From Hirudinaria manillensis (taxonomy: Eukaryota; Annelida; Clitellata; Hirudinida; Hirudinidae), in NCBI GenBank assembly GCA_034509925.1, contig CM067533.1:3734535-3798534 (forward strand): 64,000 bases of DNA. Reading direction: 5' to 3'. Both the position numbers and the translations under genes were made by a program. Shown one piece after another: positions 33,543 through 44,907 of the stretch; position 1 is the stretch's first letter, and each line of letters starts with the position of its first letter. The notes below the pieces were generated by a model. It had not been told where the DNA came from. It searched no databases and saw nothing but the letters and a program-made list of their open reading frames with translations.

Positions 33543-36500
33543 AATTAATTAATTAATTAATAATATATGCACAATGCACAAGTGGTCGATCGATCGAGCG
33601 CGGATGCAATTCTATTTTGCTTCTTTATTTTTAAAATCTTTCGACGACGTAACAAAATGGAACCATTTTCTGCAGAATGTCTTCGAGTTGCTCCAAGATT
33701 TTTTCGTTTCAACGTGCACCAAATACTTTGTTCATTCTTAAACATTATTTACGACTGTACATTATTTTGATTATTTTAATTAATTTAATTATTTTGATCA
33801 ATCTAATTATTTTAATTATTTTGTCAAAGGTGTCGACATTTTTGACTTTTTGCTGGGATAACGAACCAACAACTGGAACTTTTATGCATCCTTTTTTCTC
33901 TGTATTTTCGTATCAATTGAAGATTTATTCGTCTTGCATTCATTCACCCTTCCATCCGTCTTTCCTTCCATTCATTGATCCATCCATCGTTCCTTCCTTC
34001 CTTCCGTTCATCCGGCCTATCTTCATGCGTGTACATACCAGCACTTTCATATCGCCTTTACGTGTCTAATCGTCAGATAAACGTTGGCCTTATTCTGTGG
34101 AATTGTTGATCAACAACAAAGTTTTATTGAGATTTTCATGACATGTTTTGCATATTTTTTTTTGTACGAATTCATTTTTTAATGTGTTTCATGTTGTTGA
34201 AATATTAATCGTCGTTCGTTGTTCGTGTTGGAGTCGAAAGATTTGGAAATGCTTGGAATTGGTTCTCGAGTGGTTAATTGCATTCCGACGACCAAACATC
34301 CACCACTTCTCGGCGTTCAATGCAAATATTCCTTGCATCTCCTTGTTGATTAAATCTATTAATAAATAGCAACCCTATATGTTCACAACAACCATAACCA
34401 CTCCTTATTACATAACTGGTACTACTTATATATTTCAGCTGTATTCAACCGATATAAAACACTTGCAAATGTTTGAAGTTCAACTTCAGGTTTTGGGCAT
34501 CTCGCTGTGCAAAAAAAAAACATTCTTAAATTGTCGTTTAAATAATTAATATTTAAATTATCCATCAACACAAGCGTTTATGTTAAGTTAATATTAACAT
34601 TTGAGTCAAAGACGTTTAAGTCTAAATAAGCACAAGAAACACGAGTGCTTTTCCCACCAAATGAAGCAATCGTCTGCTTCATTTCATCGCCGGAAGTCGC
34701 TACAAACGAAGTTGGACGAACGAGATTCTGCAGAACAGATTGGCATCTTCAAGTGGGTTTCCACTTTGACGATGTTTCGAAAGGAAACATGGAGGTAAAC
34801 GGCGGAAGAAGAAAACCTTTTGTTGATCGTTTGTTGCGATGTCGTCGTTTGATTTGCTGTTTGAGTGTCTTGTGTGTTTCGGTTGCATTCTCTGTGTTGA
34901 CTTCGTGCCACTTCCTACCATCGCAAATACTTCTGTTTTATATTTTGTAACCAATTTTACTAACGAAAATATAAAAATATATATGTTTATAAATAAAAGA
35001 AATTATCTTCGAGTGTTGCTGGAATTGACGTGTTTAATCTTCTTTGACGCAAGTACTTTCTAACTAATTGTAAATAAGGATTCGATTTCATTAACGAAAC
35101 TAATTTATAGGCGTTGCAAGACAACAATGTAGATTCTTTTCTCTATTTTTTTTTAAATTCAATATTCTGAAAAACAAAGAAGGATGTGGAGGATGATTCA
35201 GAATTTAATAACAAAGACGACTTTACAAGTTTCAAAATTAGGAAAGAAAGTTTTTGTTGAATGTTTATGTTTGTGTTTGTGTTTATGTTTCTCAACAAAC
35301 AATCTTTGTGAAGTAATTGATTCTGATTGTTCTGAAATTACTGAGGACCTCTCAGTTGAATGGACAGATTTTCGAGTGAAATTAGAATTAACTTGTTGTA
35401 CTTATTAGGATGCATTTTATTTTGTATCTTGGTTAGCAATTTCATTCCGGCGAAAATGTCCTTTAGATACATATACACACACACACAAACACACACACAA
35501 ACACACGCACATCCTTATCGAAACTCTTTACCGTCAATCGCTCCCCGATCCTCAGCGGTAACAAAGACCAGCATTTGCATCCCAGGCACAAACAACTCAT
35601 TGAAGAAAACAAGAACTTAGAACTGAAACATTCTCTTCTTCGCCATGTGCATTCGAATGAATTCATTTGCATGCATGCATTCATTCATTCATTCATTCGT
35701 TCATTCATTCATTCATTTCCATAACATCTTCCAATAGGAATTGATGATGATGTCGATTACAATTACAATTGATTGAAAGCTTTCAACGAATGTGGACCTC
35801 AGGAAAAATTCTGTCAAAGAGAACTATTGAAGAATTGAATTTGTAGACCCAAGGAGATCCTAAACAGTTCCTTAAATCAACTCTGACCCAGAAACTCCTC
35901 CACAGTTGCATCAATCCATCCACGAGCGTCAATCACTCTCCAGTTCTTCATAAACCGTGAATCCAACTCCTAAGAAGCGATGATGATGATGATAGTCTTT
36001 TCACCACCCAACAAATTGCCTCCTAGTGCTACTTTTAATCAACTTTGTCAGTCAAATGAATTCACAGACGTGAATCGAAGGGAATCCGACCAAAATAGCA
36101 GTTCGTTCAACAGCCAATCATTTCTTCCTCCTCAGAAGTTTCGTCTTCAGATCTTCAAGTTTCATTTTCCATCCCGTTCAGAGATTATTTTCTTAGAATT
36201 GCTCGTTTTAGGCCATTTTATGGACAATAAATAATAAATAATTTTTCAAATAATAAACATGTCAGGGTTTCAATCTATTTTTATTTTTAAATTTTAAACG
36301 AAATTTCTCTTCTGTAATTCTGCATTTAACAGGTTTGACTGGTCATAACCTCCTGACTCATTCTTATTATAATTACCTAATATAATATTATCTAATATAA
36401 ATATTAGACTTATTAATTTTAATTAATTAATTTTACAGGAGAAAGTTAATGTCCGTGATTTAAATCAGACAAAGGTCTTCCAATTGAACGCTTCTTTGTT

Positions 36501-37527
36501 TTTAAAATATTGTAGTGTTTTGTAGTTGTGAAACTGACCAAGAAAATGTAGATTCCCTGCGATAGATGGCCTTAAAAGCGTTTTGAAGATGAAAGGAAAC
36601 TTGAACATGAATCTCCTTCATCTCCAGATGCAATTTTATCCGCGCGGAACTTCAAGAGAAAATTCCAACGGAGATATTTGGGTTCCTTCGTATGTTGGAG
36701 CAATGCAACATGAAAGTTTATAATTTATCTATCACTATCATAAACAACAAAATGCAATATGCCTTCATGTGTCTACGACAAAACATTGTTAAATATTTTC
36801 AATCACCATTTCCAAGTTTAAAAACACCATTTTGTTTACGATGTTATCGGTGATTTTGATACACGAGTTAGAATGACCTGGACTTGACAGCTCACCTTTT
36901 GCATTACTGTTGTTGTTATTGTTATTATTTTTAGATCATCTCAGCTTGTTAGAGGAATTTTTAGGGCAGAATTTCTTAACGCTATTAAAGCCTGAAATAA
37001 ACACAATAAACTCCTTTGCCATGGAGTTACTTTATTTCAATCACTAGCTTCTTACCTATAACATGCAGATGTTCTCCGGACTGGGTTCTTAACTAATGCC
37101 ATGATATTCATGATGTTATGGCGACAATGTTTGTTATACTGAGACAGATATTTGTAATATTAGATTATATCAGATTACCGTAAATTAACGAGCATTACAT
37201 TTACTTGAAATTACGTTTAATTATATCAAATTACTTTCAAATTATTTTCCATTACACAACATGGCGGCCAGTTACTCTCAGCTTCCCCACAAAGTTCTCA
37301 ATGACCTTAAATTCAAGCCCCTCCGGTGACCACACACGAATTGCGATTCTCCAAAGTGATCGTCGCCATCGTCATCATTATCATCCTCAGAAGCAACATC
37401 GAGAACAGCGAAGATGACGACGATGACAGTGGAGATGATGATGATGATGATGATGATAAAATGTGATACGGACTTGTTATTATTATTACTACAACTGTTA
37501 TTTTCATACTTATTATTATTATTATTA
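33543..37527. other. 4-kb intergenic stretch; possible unassigned exons
   Basis: No gene can be assigned. Three plus-strand segments look coding-like: 34661-34794 (KSLQTKLDERDSAEQIGIFK, ending at a GTAAAC donor); 35557-35636 after a CTCAG acceptor (HKQLIEENKNLELKHSLLR, a short heptad pattern); and 36055-36235, which ends at overlapping AATAAA signals (36226-36231). They could be exons of one small coiled-coil gene, but I could not join them in phase. (CA)n lies at about 35475-35510 and (ATTC)n at about 35675-35715. Confidence 0.3.
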
Positions 37528-40500
37528 TTTTTTTTTTTTTCTCGGCCTCACACCCAAAACACAAACAACAATATTCCGACGGCCTCTCCAAAGTTTAGTG
37601 TCCGCATTAGGGCCCGAGATCACCCTGGACATTCGGTCAGAAGGTGAAATCACGATCGAACGCGCCGAGTAACGTCAACTGCCGATGTCATTGAGAATTC
37701 GCAGTCCGAGAAAGTGCGATTGCCCTCGGAAGTGGGCACCTGTGAGCCCTCCAGATTTTGTAACTGTGACTGAGGACCGATAGCACAACGTACATTAAAC
37801 TCGTCTTGGAAGCGCCGCACTCTCTCCAGAATCTGCATGATTCTGCACTCATGACTCCTCTCCAGTTGCAAACGCAGGCGCCAACCTTCGGAAGCATTCT
37901 TTGGACGCCGCCTGGGGCATTCCTCAACATCCAATCATGAACATCTTTAAGGTCGTACTTTGAAACCTTGCTCTCATGACACTTGTCTAAATCATAATCA
38001 TCGGATGTCACGGCAACATCAGTCACTATGTAGAGGTCACCTCTCCAGGCACACAGATCAGGAATCTTGAGTCCCTTTTCTGTGGGAATACGGGGCTCTG
38101 TTACCGTAGTATAGCCCTTTTTTCGTAGTTCCCGTTCTAATTCCCTAACGACAGCGTTGTGTCTTTCATGTCTTGGGCCATCAGTTCTCGGGCATCTCTG
38201 GATCATGTGGCCCAGCGATTCGAAAGAATTGCAGCCCTCACCGCATCTCCTTGAAGCCAGAGGATTCCATCTCGATGCTCGGAGTCTGCAGTGAAGGGCG
38301 GCCGCTCGGACTTTTATGCATTTGATGTATTGGCCAGATGGAACTCTTGGAACCGCTGCTGAAATCCAATCACTCATTCCAATTCCTCTGGTGAATGATC
38401 TTAATCCATAAACGTCTACAGTTTTGTATAGGCTCTCTGAGGCCGCCACTTTCCAATACAGTTTTGCTTGTTTTGCCTCCGACGTTCCAAATTTCCGGAA
38501 TTCTCTCATGATCAGGGTGTTGTTCCTAAGAACATCCTACAGAAATTCATCTTTACGACCACCTGTCTCAGAGAAGATATCTGTCAATCTATTTATTCTG
38601 AGCCGGGGAACCCATTGTTTAAGTGGAAGTATTCCCAGACCACCGGATTTGACGGGAGCATGGTAAAATGGCTTTGGGACATCCTTTGGAAGATGAAGCC
38701 ATTGTCTTGTTGCTTTCCTAATCGCGGTGTCTGAGGAACTCAGAGAACCGAGGTTGACCTCGCCAAAGGTAAGTTGGTGAACGAGGCTTGGTATCAGATG
38801 GACTTTTAGAATATATAGGCGTTGGCAAGGCTTAATTGGTGCTTTTGAAATGGAGTTGAGAGACTTTTGAATTTCATAACCCATCGACACTGGCTGCTTT
38901 CGAACTCCAATCTGTATCCCCAGGTATTTGTAAGTCTGTGAGACGTCTATTGCTTTGATATCCTGTGATTCAAATTTAATGTAGGGCTTAGGATTGATTA
39001 TCCATCGTTTTTCCTTGCAATGAGTTTCCGTTCGGAGTGTGGCGCACTTGTTTGGATTGATCTTAAGGCCTGCGCTGCCCATTGCAGTTTCAAGTTGCTC
39101 CATCAACTTCTTCATTCCGATGTCCGCTGTTGACATCACTACCAGATCATCAGCGAATGCAATATAATTACATCTGATCGCTGAATTTCTGCCAGCCGTG
39201 ACACCAATTGATTGATCCAGTTCGCTGGTTATCATATCCATGACCGCATTGAATAAGTGAGGGGACATCGGGTCTCCTTGGCGAACTCCCCTTTTCACCT
39301 GTACCCCTCTAGTAAGTACTCCCTCGACTTTAAAGTGAACCTCGCTTTCTTTGTACAGTTCCTCTAAGTAGTTTAGGAGGAGAGGTGGAGTGCCGAGTCT
39401 GGCAGCAGCCCTGAGGATAGATTTATGGGATACTGAGTCGAAAGCTTTGGTGACGTCGACAAATGTCAGGTTAAGTTTTTGGATTTGTTCTTTCTTTTTT
39501 TGAATTATTGATTTGATGAGAAAGAGATTTTGTGCAATGCCATCCCCCGGACAGAAAGCTTTTTGTCTCCATGACAGGGGCCAATTCCCCAACATTCTAC
39601 CTCCAAGGATGCGATGGAAGAGACGCGCCATAGTCGGACCAACAGTGATAGGTCGATAATCGCTCGGAGTCGAGGCCTCTTTAATCTTCGGAATGAATGT
39701 GACGATTCCCGATTTGAATGGTGCGGGAGGTACTCCTGTTAGCAACCAGAGAGACATGTGAACAGCGAGATCGTCATAACTGAATTTGGCAAGATGCCTT
39801 TTTCGAATGCCATCCTGTCCAGGGCTGCTGTCCTTTAGTCCCCGGAATGCAATCTCTACATCCCATTTAGTAATCGGATCTTGCATTTCTGATGCGATGT
39901 CTCTGATCGTCACCAGAGGCCTATCATCCTCCACCGATGTCTCCCCAAAGATCTCGCTCCAATAGTCCGCCAACCCCGCAGGTAAAGCGCCTGCCTGGAC
40001 TTCATATTCTCCTTTCAAAACCGAGTGCGCTGCAGATGTTGGACTTTTTCGGAAAGGTTTTTGCAGACTAGCATAGCACTTCTGTCGCTCTAACTTTTTC
40101 TGTTCCTTCTTTGACACCCTGATTTTTGTTTTCCGGAAAGTCCTGCATTGGTTTTCTGATTTGCTTTGGACATGATCGTTGTTTCTATGCGCACTCTCAG
40201 CACGATCGGCAGGTTGTTTGGGCTCACTGCTATTGATCTTCTGTGGAATTTGAATTGAGATCCACTTTTCATATTCCTTATTAATCAGTGAGATTCTCTC
40301 TGTTCTCGGGAGCTTCTCGTTTATGAGGTTGGAGAATTCTTCACCGTCTAGTTGGATCATTTGGTATCTTTCAATCACAAATTGTTTCAACTTTAACTGA
40401 TTGTCCACTGCAATTGAGTTACTGACTATTTTCTCTTGCTCCTCATTCGTAGGCGGCATTCCTAAAATCTGGTTTTCAGTCTGTCTCAAGGCCACAGAAT

Positions 40501-41495
40501 CCTGAAAGGCATTGCTTAGAAGGCTCTTGTAACCAGGCTTGTTTCTGATTCTCCTTATGCGCCTAACACTCACATCCGGGAAGTGTCTGGAGAGGGCGAT
40601 ATTGATTCTTTTCCTTTCCTGGTCATTAAGTCCAGCTTCAGCTCTCGACATATTCCTCCATAGTTCTTTTGAATGTCCCGAGTGAACTTCCTCAGATGAT
40701 TCTTCGCAAACAGAATTTCTACTCGCAGTCAGCTCAGTTGGACTCTCGCCTAATGACGTCTGAAAATTTTCTGAGGACCTGGTTTTACTGATGCATTGTT
40801 GGAGAATAGTTCTGTATTCTGTCTGTCTCCTATGTCCTCGAATGGAGGCCAAAGTTCGGTGAGGGAAATGTTTGTGGAGTTCTATGTTGATGAATCTAAC
40901 TCCTTGTTGCTTCAGTTCTATCTCCAACATTGCCATCACATGGGATTCCTCTTTATCCCATCTACATTTTCCGTAGCTCTTTCCTGACCTTTTTGCGTGA
41001 CACTGAACTGGATGGACGCGACTTTCGTGAATTCTTGCTCCTTTGGATGTTTTGAATTCCGCATCACAATATTCGCATTTTGGCTGTACAGTCACTGGAG
41101 TCTCAGAAGGGCCAGAACAGTCTTTCACCTTTGTGAGAGCCAACAAGGTGCGCGCGCGGGTTTGCATTGTTTACTTCTTGTTCTTTCCGACGATTCTTCA
41201 AGTTTAATTAAATCCAAAAATTCACAAAAACATCGACTAGCAGACGTACTCGGAAGCAGACAAGCTTAAAATGACTTCTTTCTCTTCTGTTTTCCTGAAG
41301 TTGTGAAGTCTAGAACAATGCAAGACGTCGACAGAAAAATTTACGCTGTTCAACTTCAGTTTTTCCCCTTTGAACTTGAGAATGGTCTCACAATCCTAAA
41401 CGGAATGTAGGGGACACGAAATGGTCAGAAAAAAAAGCAAAACTGCCGCAAAAACCGTAAAATTATCGAGAATTCGCGAAAAACAGCCGCACGAC
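37528..41495 (-). mobile_element. RLE-type non-LTR retrotransposon, Dong/R4-like, flanked by (TAA)n
   Basis: A nearly full-length element on the minus strand: 5' UTR (41168-41495), one long coding frame (37688-41167), a short 3' UTR ending ...GGCCGAG at 37541, a 13-A tail, then TAA repeats (37510-37529). The 5' side abuts a 146-bp (TAA)n tract in the same orientation, so the element sits inside a TAA microsatellite. Dong elements of the R4 clade are known to insert into TAA repeats. Clade placement here is by target and domain order only. The element is much more GC-rich than its surroundings. Confidence 0.85.
37688..41167 (-). pseudogene. Retrotransposon polyprotein (zinc finger, RT, RLE) with one in-frame TAG
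   Basis: The frame is 1,159 codons, continuous except for a TAG at 38537-38539; the two halves (876 and about 282 codons) are in the same frame. The N-terminus has one C2H2 zinc finger (C31, C34, H47, H52). Two related Myb-like helical blocks follow (NIELHKHFPHRTLASIRGHR and NIALSRHFPDVSVRRIRRIR). The reverse transcriptase core is at about residues 480-720, with FVDVTKAFDSVSH near 567, GVRQGDPMSP and FADD near 670 (all catalytic Asp present). The C-terminal half has a CCHC knuckle (CGEGCNSFESLGHMIQRC) and a restriction-like endonuclease PD-x12-D motif (PDLCAWRGDLYIVTD). It would nick the target and prime cDNA synthesis there. With only one nonsense codon visible, the copy is young or was recently active. 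Confidence 0.88.
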
Positions 41496-41643
<148 letters not shown>

Positions 41644-41869
41644 GGGGGGAAATTAATTAATTGTTAATATATTGGTCGATTAAAAAACAAATTCCCTGAT
41701 CAACAGGATCGCGAATTGTGATGACTTTTATGAGTGCACGTATGAAGGCGAGAAAACACCTCGGATTTTGTCACAGGATTTGAAATAAAAAAGCCGCTTT
41801 TAGGAATAATTGTTTGTAGTTGTTTTGAAGTTCTTGGCAAGTTTCTGTTTCGGTAGATTCGTTGCAATA

Positions 41870-42190
41870 ATGGCGTCGCATCGTGATATGAGCCGGCGTT
41901 TGGGTTGCGAAGAGCGTCAGAAGATTGACAGTGCCATCCGGTACGATACAGTGGAGAAGGAGTTCAAGAACCTCTGCCGAAGCTGCGGTCAGAAGTTTGG
42001 CGACCAAGATTTCGTCCAGCACACACAGAGTGAAGGGCACGAGCTCTACCAAGGTTCCTGGGTTTGTGTGGTTTGCGAGAAAGAGAGGCGTTCAACCACA
42101 AGTCAGTCACTTAAAGACATGAGGTGCCACGTAAGGAGAATTCACTACAACCATCAAGCCGGAAAGATTGTTGTCAGAAGGCAGTGGTAA
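41870..42190 (+). CDS. Small two-zinc-finger protein
   Basis: A single-exon 106-codon frame from the ATG at 41870. It holds two Cys2His2-like units: CRSCGQKFGDQDFVQHTQSEGH (C-x2-C-x12-H-x5-H) and CVVCEKERRSTTSQSLKD followed by MRCHVRRIH. It ends with a basic tail (KIVVRRQW). An AATAAA at 42438-42443 could be its polyadenylation signal. The family is not recognised. Balanced base composition and intact fingers support a real gene. Proximity to the retrotransposon raises the alternative that it is a captured or transposon-derived zinc-finger gene. Confidence 0.55.
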   Translation: MASHRDMSRRLGCEERQKIDSAIRYDTVEKEFKNLCRSCGQKFGDQDFVQHTQSEGHELYQGSWVCVVCEKERRSTTSQSLKDMRCHVRRIHYNHQAGKIVVRRQW

Positions 42191-43472
42191 AATTAAGATT
42201 TTACTTTTGTACATATTTTGTGGCCCTATTTCTTCTTTTTATCTTTTGTTTTCATCTCTAAGTAGATTATGTTATTTTGTTTACTATTTATTACTATACG
42301 GCAATATCCATGGACACGCAGATAGCCTAAATTTCAGCTAAATGATTTTTTCAGACTTCGCGACGCCATCTTGAAGGACGAGTTCTGTGTACGACATTCT
42401 CAGCTCATCATGCAGTGGTATTGTTGCCGTCCGGGAAAATAAACCTCTCACAAAAATTTTGTTGTTTCAAATATTGTACTAAAGTGCGGTAAACGTTCGC
42501 GTATTGGGCTGCACAATGGGTTGCATAACATGGCTTTATTTCACTAATATACTATTAATTGTGGATATATTATGCATGACACAAATTTGGAACGCTAATT
42601 CGACCCTGATTGGTTGTAACGAGACAGCTAGCAATCAGCCGATTGGCTGAGAGGAACACGAAACTAGGATGATGATGAATCAGCCGGGCATGCCCAAATA
42701 TAAGTAATGGCGGCTACACAGCGATGTATTAACATATTTACATAGTCGTGATAATAAAAAATGTGACAATAAATGTAACCCAACACAACATAATCAAACA
42801 GTGATAAATAATCAATAAACGAATCAAGCTTTGCCTATAAAATAGGATTCGGCGAGAGAAATAGGCAAATACAACTTGACCGTGATTGAACATTGGAACC
42901 CTGGCGACAAAATAAAACAAAACAATTAACGGCAAGAAACACCTCTGCTCGCGGCCCGCTAAGGTATTAAGATCAGGCATTGACGACTAACAATTTTCAA
43001 GGGGTGCCGTACTGACGAGTGGCTGCCGGGGGTTCGCTGCCGTATGCCCGGATTCTAGAAGGCGTCCGCCGCCAGACGGGGCGAGTCGTGTCTGGAAAAG
43101 TGGTAAATCATCAAAGGACCGGCGGGAAAATCTCAGGTATTGGTAGGTAATGAATTTTATGGAGGAGTGTGATAATTTCGAGAGATTTGAGGACCAAAAT
43201 CGACCGCTACAGGCAATATCTTAAAAAACAGATCAAATTAGAAAAGAAAGCGTTTGACGATATTATTTAAATTGTGAATTGTATTCCAATTTAATCTTTA
43301 TTGCGGTAAAATTTTAAAATTGCACGTTATTTTTACAAAATAAATATTACCAATTGCTTTTCATTATAAGCCAAAAAATTGTAAAAATACGACTTTAGAA
43401 CACTTTTAAAAATCAATTTCGAGTTGCAGTCTACAATTACAATCTTTAATGAATTGCCCCACTCGTGATAAT
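42191..43472. other. Intergenic; GC-rich patch at 43000-43140
   Basis: No coding exon supported. A GC-rich patch (43000-43140) stands out against AT-rich DNA; I could not match it to a repeat or RNA gene. Confidence 0.35.
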
Positions 43473-44814
43473 CTAGGAAGAAGAGCTCTCAAAGTTGAGT
43501 GCCAGTACGTGAGGAACAGGTGCCCTACCAGGGCTAAACATGTCCTTCAGAATCCAAACGATTGAAAAGATTTTGGGGATATCGGAGGAACGAGGACCTA
43601 ATCCCAGGTTCTGATTGAAACCGAGCAAACATGTTGCAATTATAAATGTCATTGTGAAATGGATGTAATTGAAAAAACATGTTGCAATTATAAATGTCAT
43701 TGTGAAATGGATGTAATTGAAAAAATATTCTAGAATTAAATTATCAACTCTCCAGTTCGCCTTGTTTACTTCCTACTTTGGCAGCAAAATGAATAAAATT
43801 GATTTATTGACAATAAAACCATGAAATATGTGAATAAGGATCAAGAAATTAATTTGAAATGATTAATTGATTTCTATCGAGTTCATCAATTCAAATTAAT
43901 GCGATACTAAAATACAAATGCATTACATAGTAACCATTTATTATTCGCAACGGATCAAAACTAAATGTATCTATAGTAGTTTGCATTTAGGACGAAATAT
44001 AACTTTTCTTCGGTCAGCTAAAATCAGGGAATGAATTTAATATGCAACTCATACAAAATACCAACAAAAAAAAAACATTAAAGAAACACTTTAAATTGCA
44101 AGGAAACATAACAAAAAATGTCTTAACAACGGAAAGATTGGACATTGGAGTTTACCTCATCAATAACTTCACCTTTCAACATTTTGATTAAGTCATCCGC
44201 CATGTGTTCATACGGCTTCGCTAAAACCATGAAAGGACTGAAAATAAAAAATTCATTAAAAACAATTTTTTTTAGATACTCGACCATCGACTTAACCATT
44301 TTTTTAGTAGGATCTCTATAACCCAGGGAATGTTGCCACGCATTGAAGGTTTGGCAAGCACCTCTCTGAGATGCTCCGGTATCACAAAGTCAGATTTTCT
44401 AAAAATTGCATTGATGCCACAATCCAGATCACCCTCGAACTGAAATGGAAATCACAGCCATTTGAACAATTGCCATAAAAATCAATCGAATTTTAATCCT
44501 AACCCCCAGTAGTTCTTGGGACATCGTGCAAGCGGTATGAATACATTTTAACAACTGTAATTTCTTCACGAAATCATCGTAGAAGATAAACCTTTCCAAC
44601 GTATAATCGGGTTCCTCTTTAGGACCCGATTCGTTGAAATCGACTTTCTCATCTTTCGTAGTGGCATTTGACACTTCATTAATGTTATCCATGACACAAT
44701 CTCTTGAGAAATAGTCTTTGACCTCACAACCGCAGTGCTTCTCAATGCTTCTCAGCGTATCGTCCGAATAGCCTTTAAGCCTGTCCTGAATTGAAACGTT
44801 TATTATATTGATAT

Positions 44815-44907
<93 letters not shown>

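Noticed and set aside
43000..43140. GC-rich patch considered as an RNA gene
   Set aside because: No tRNA arms or other recognisable RNA landmarks could be found.
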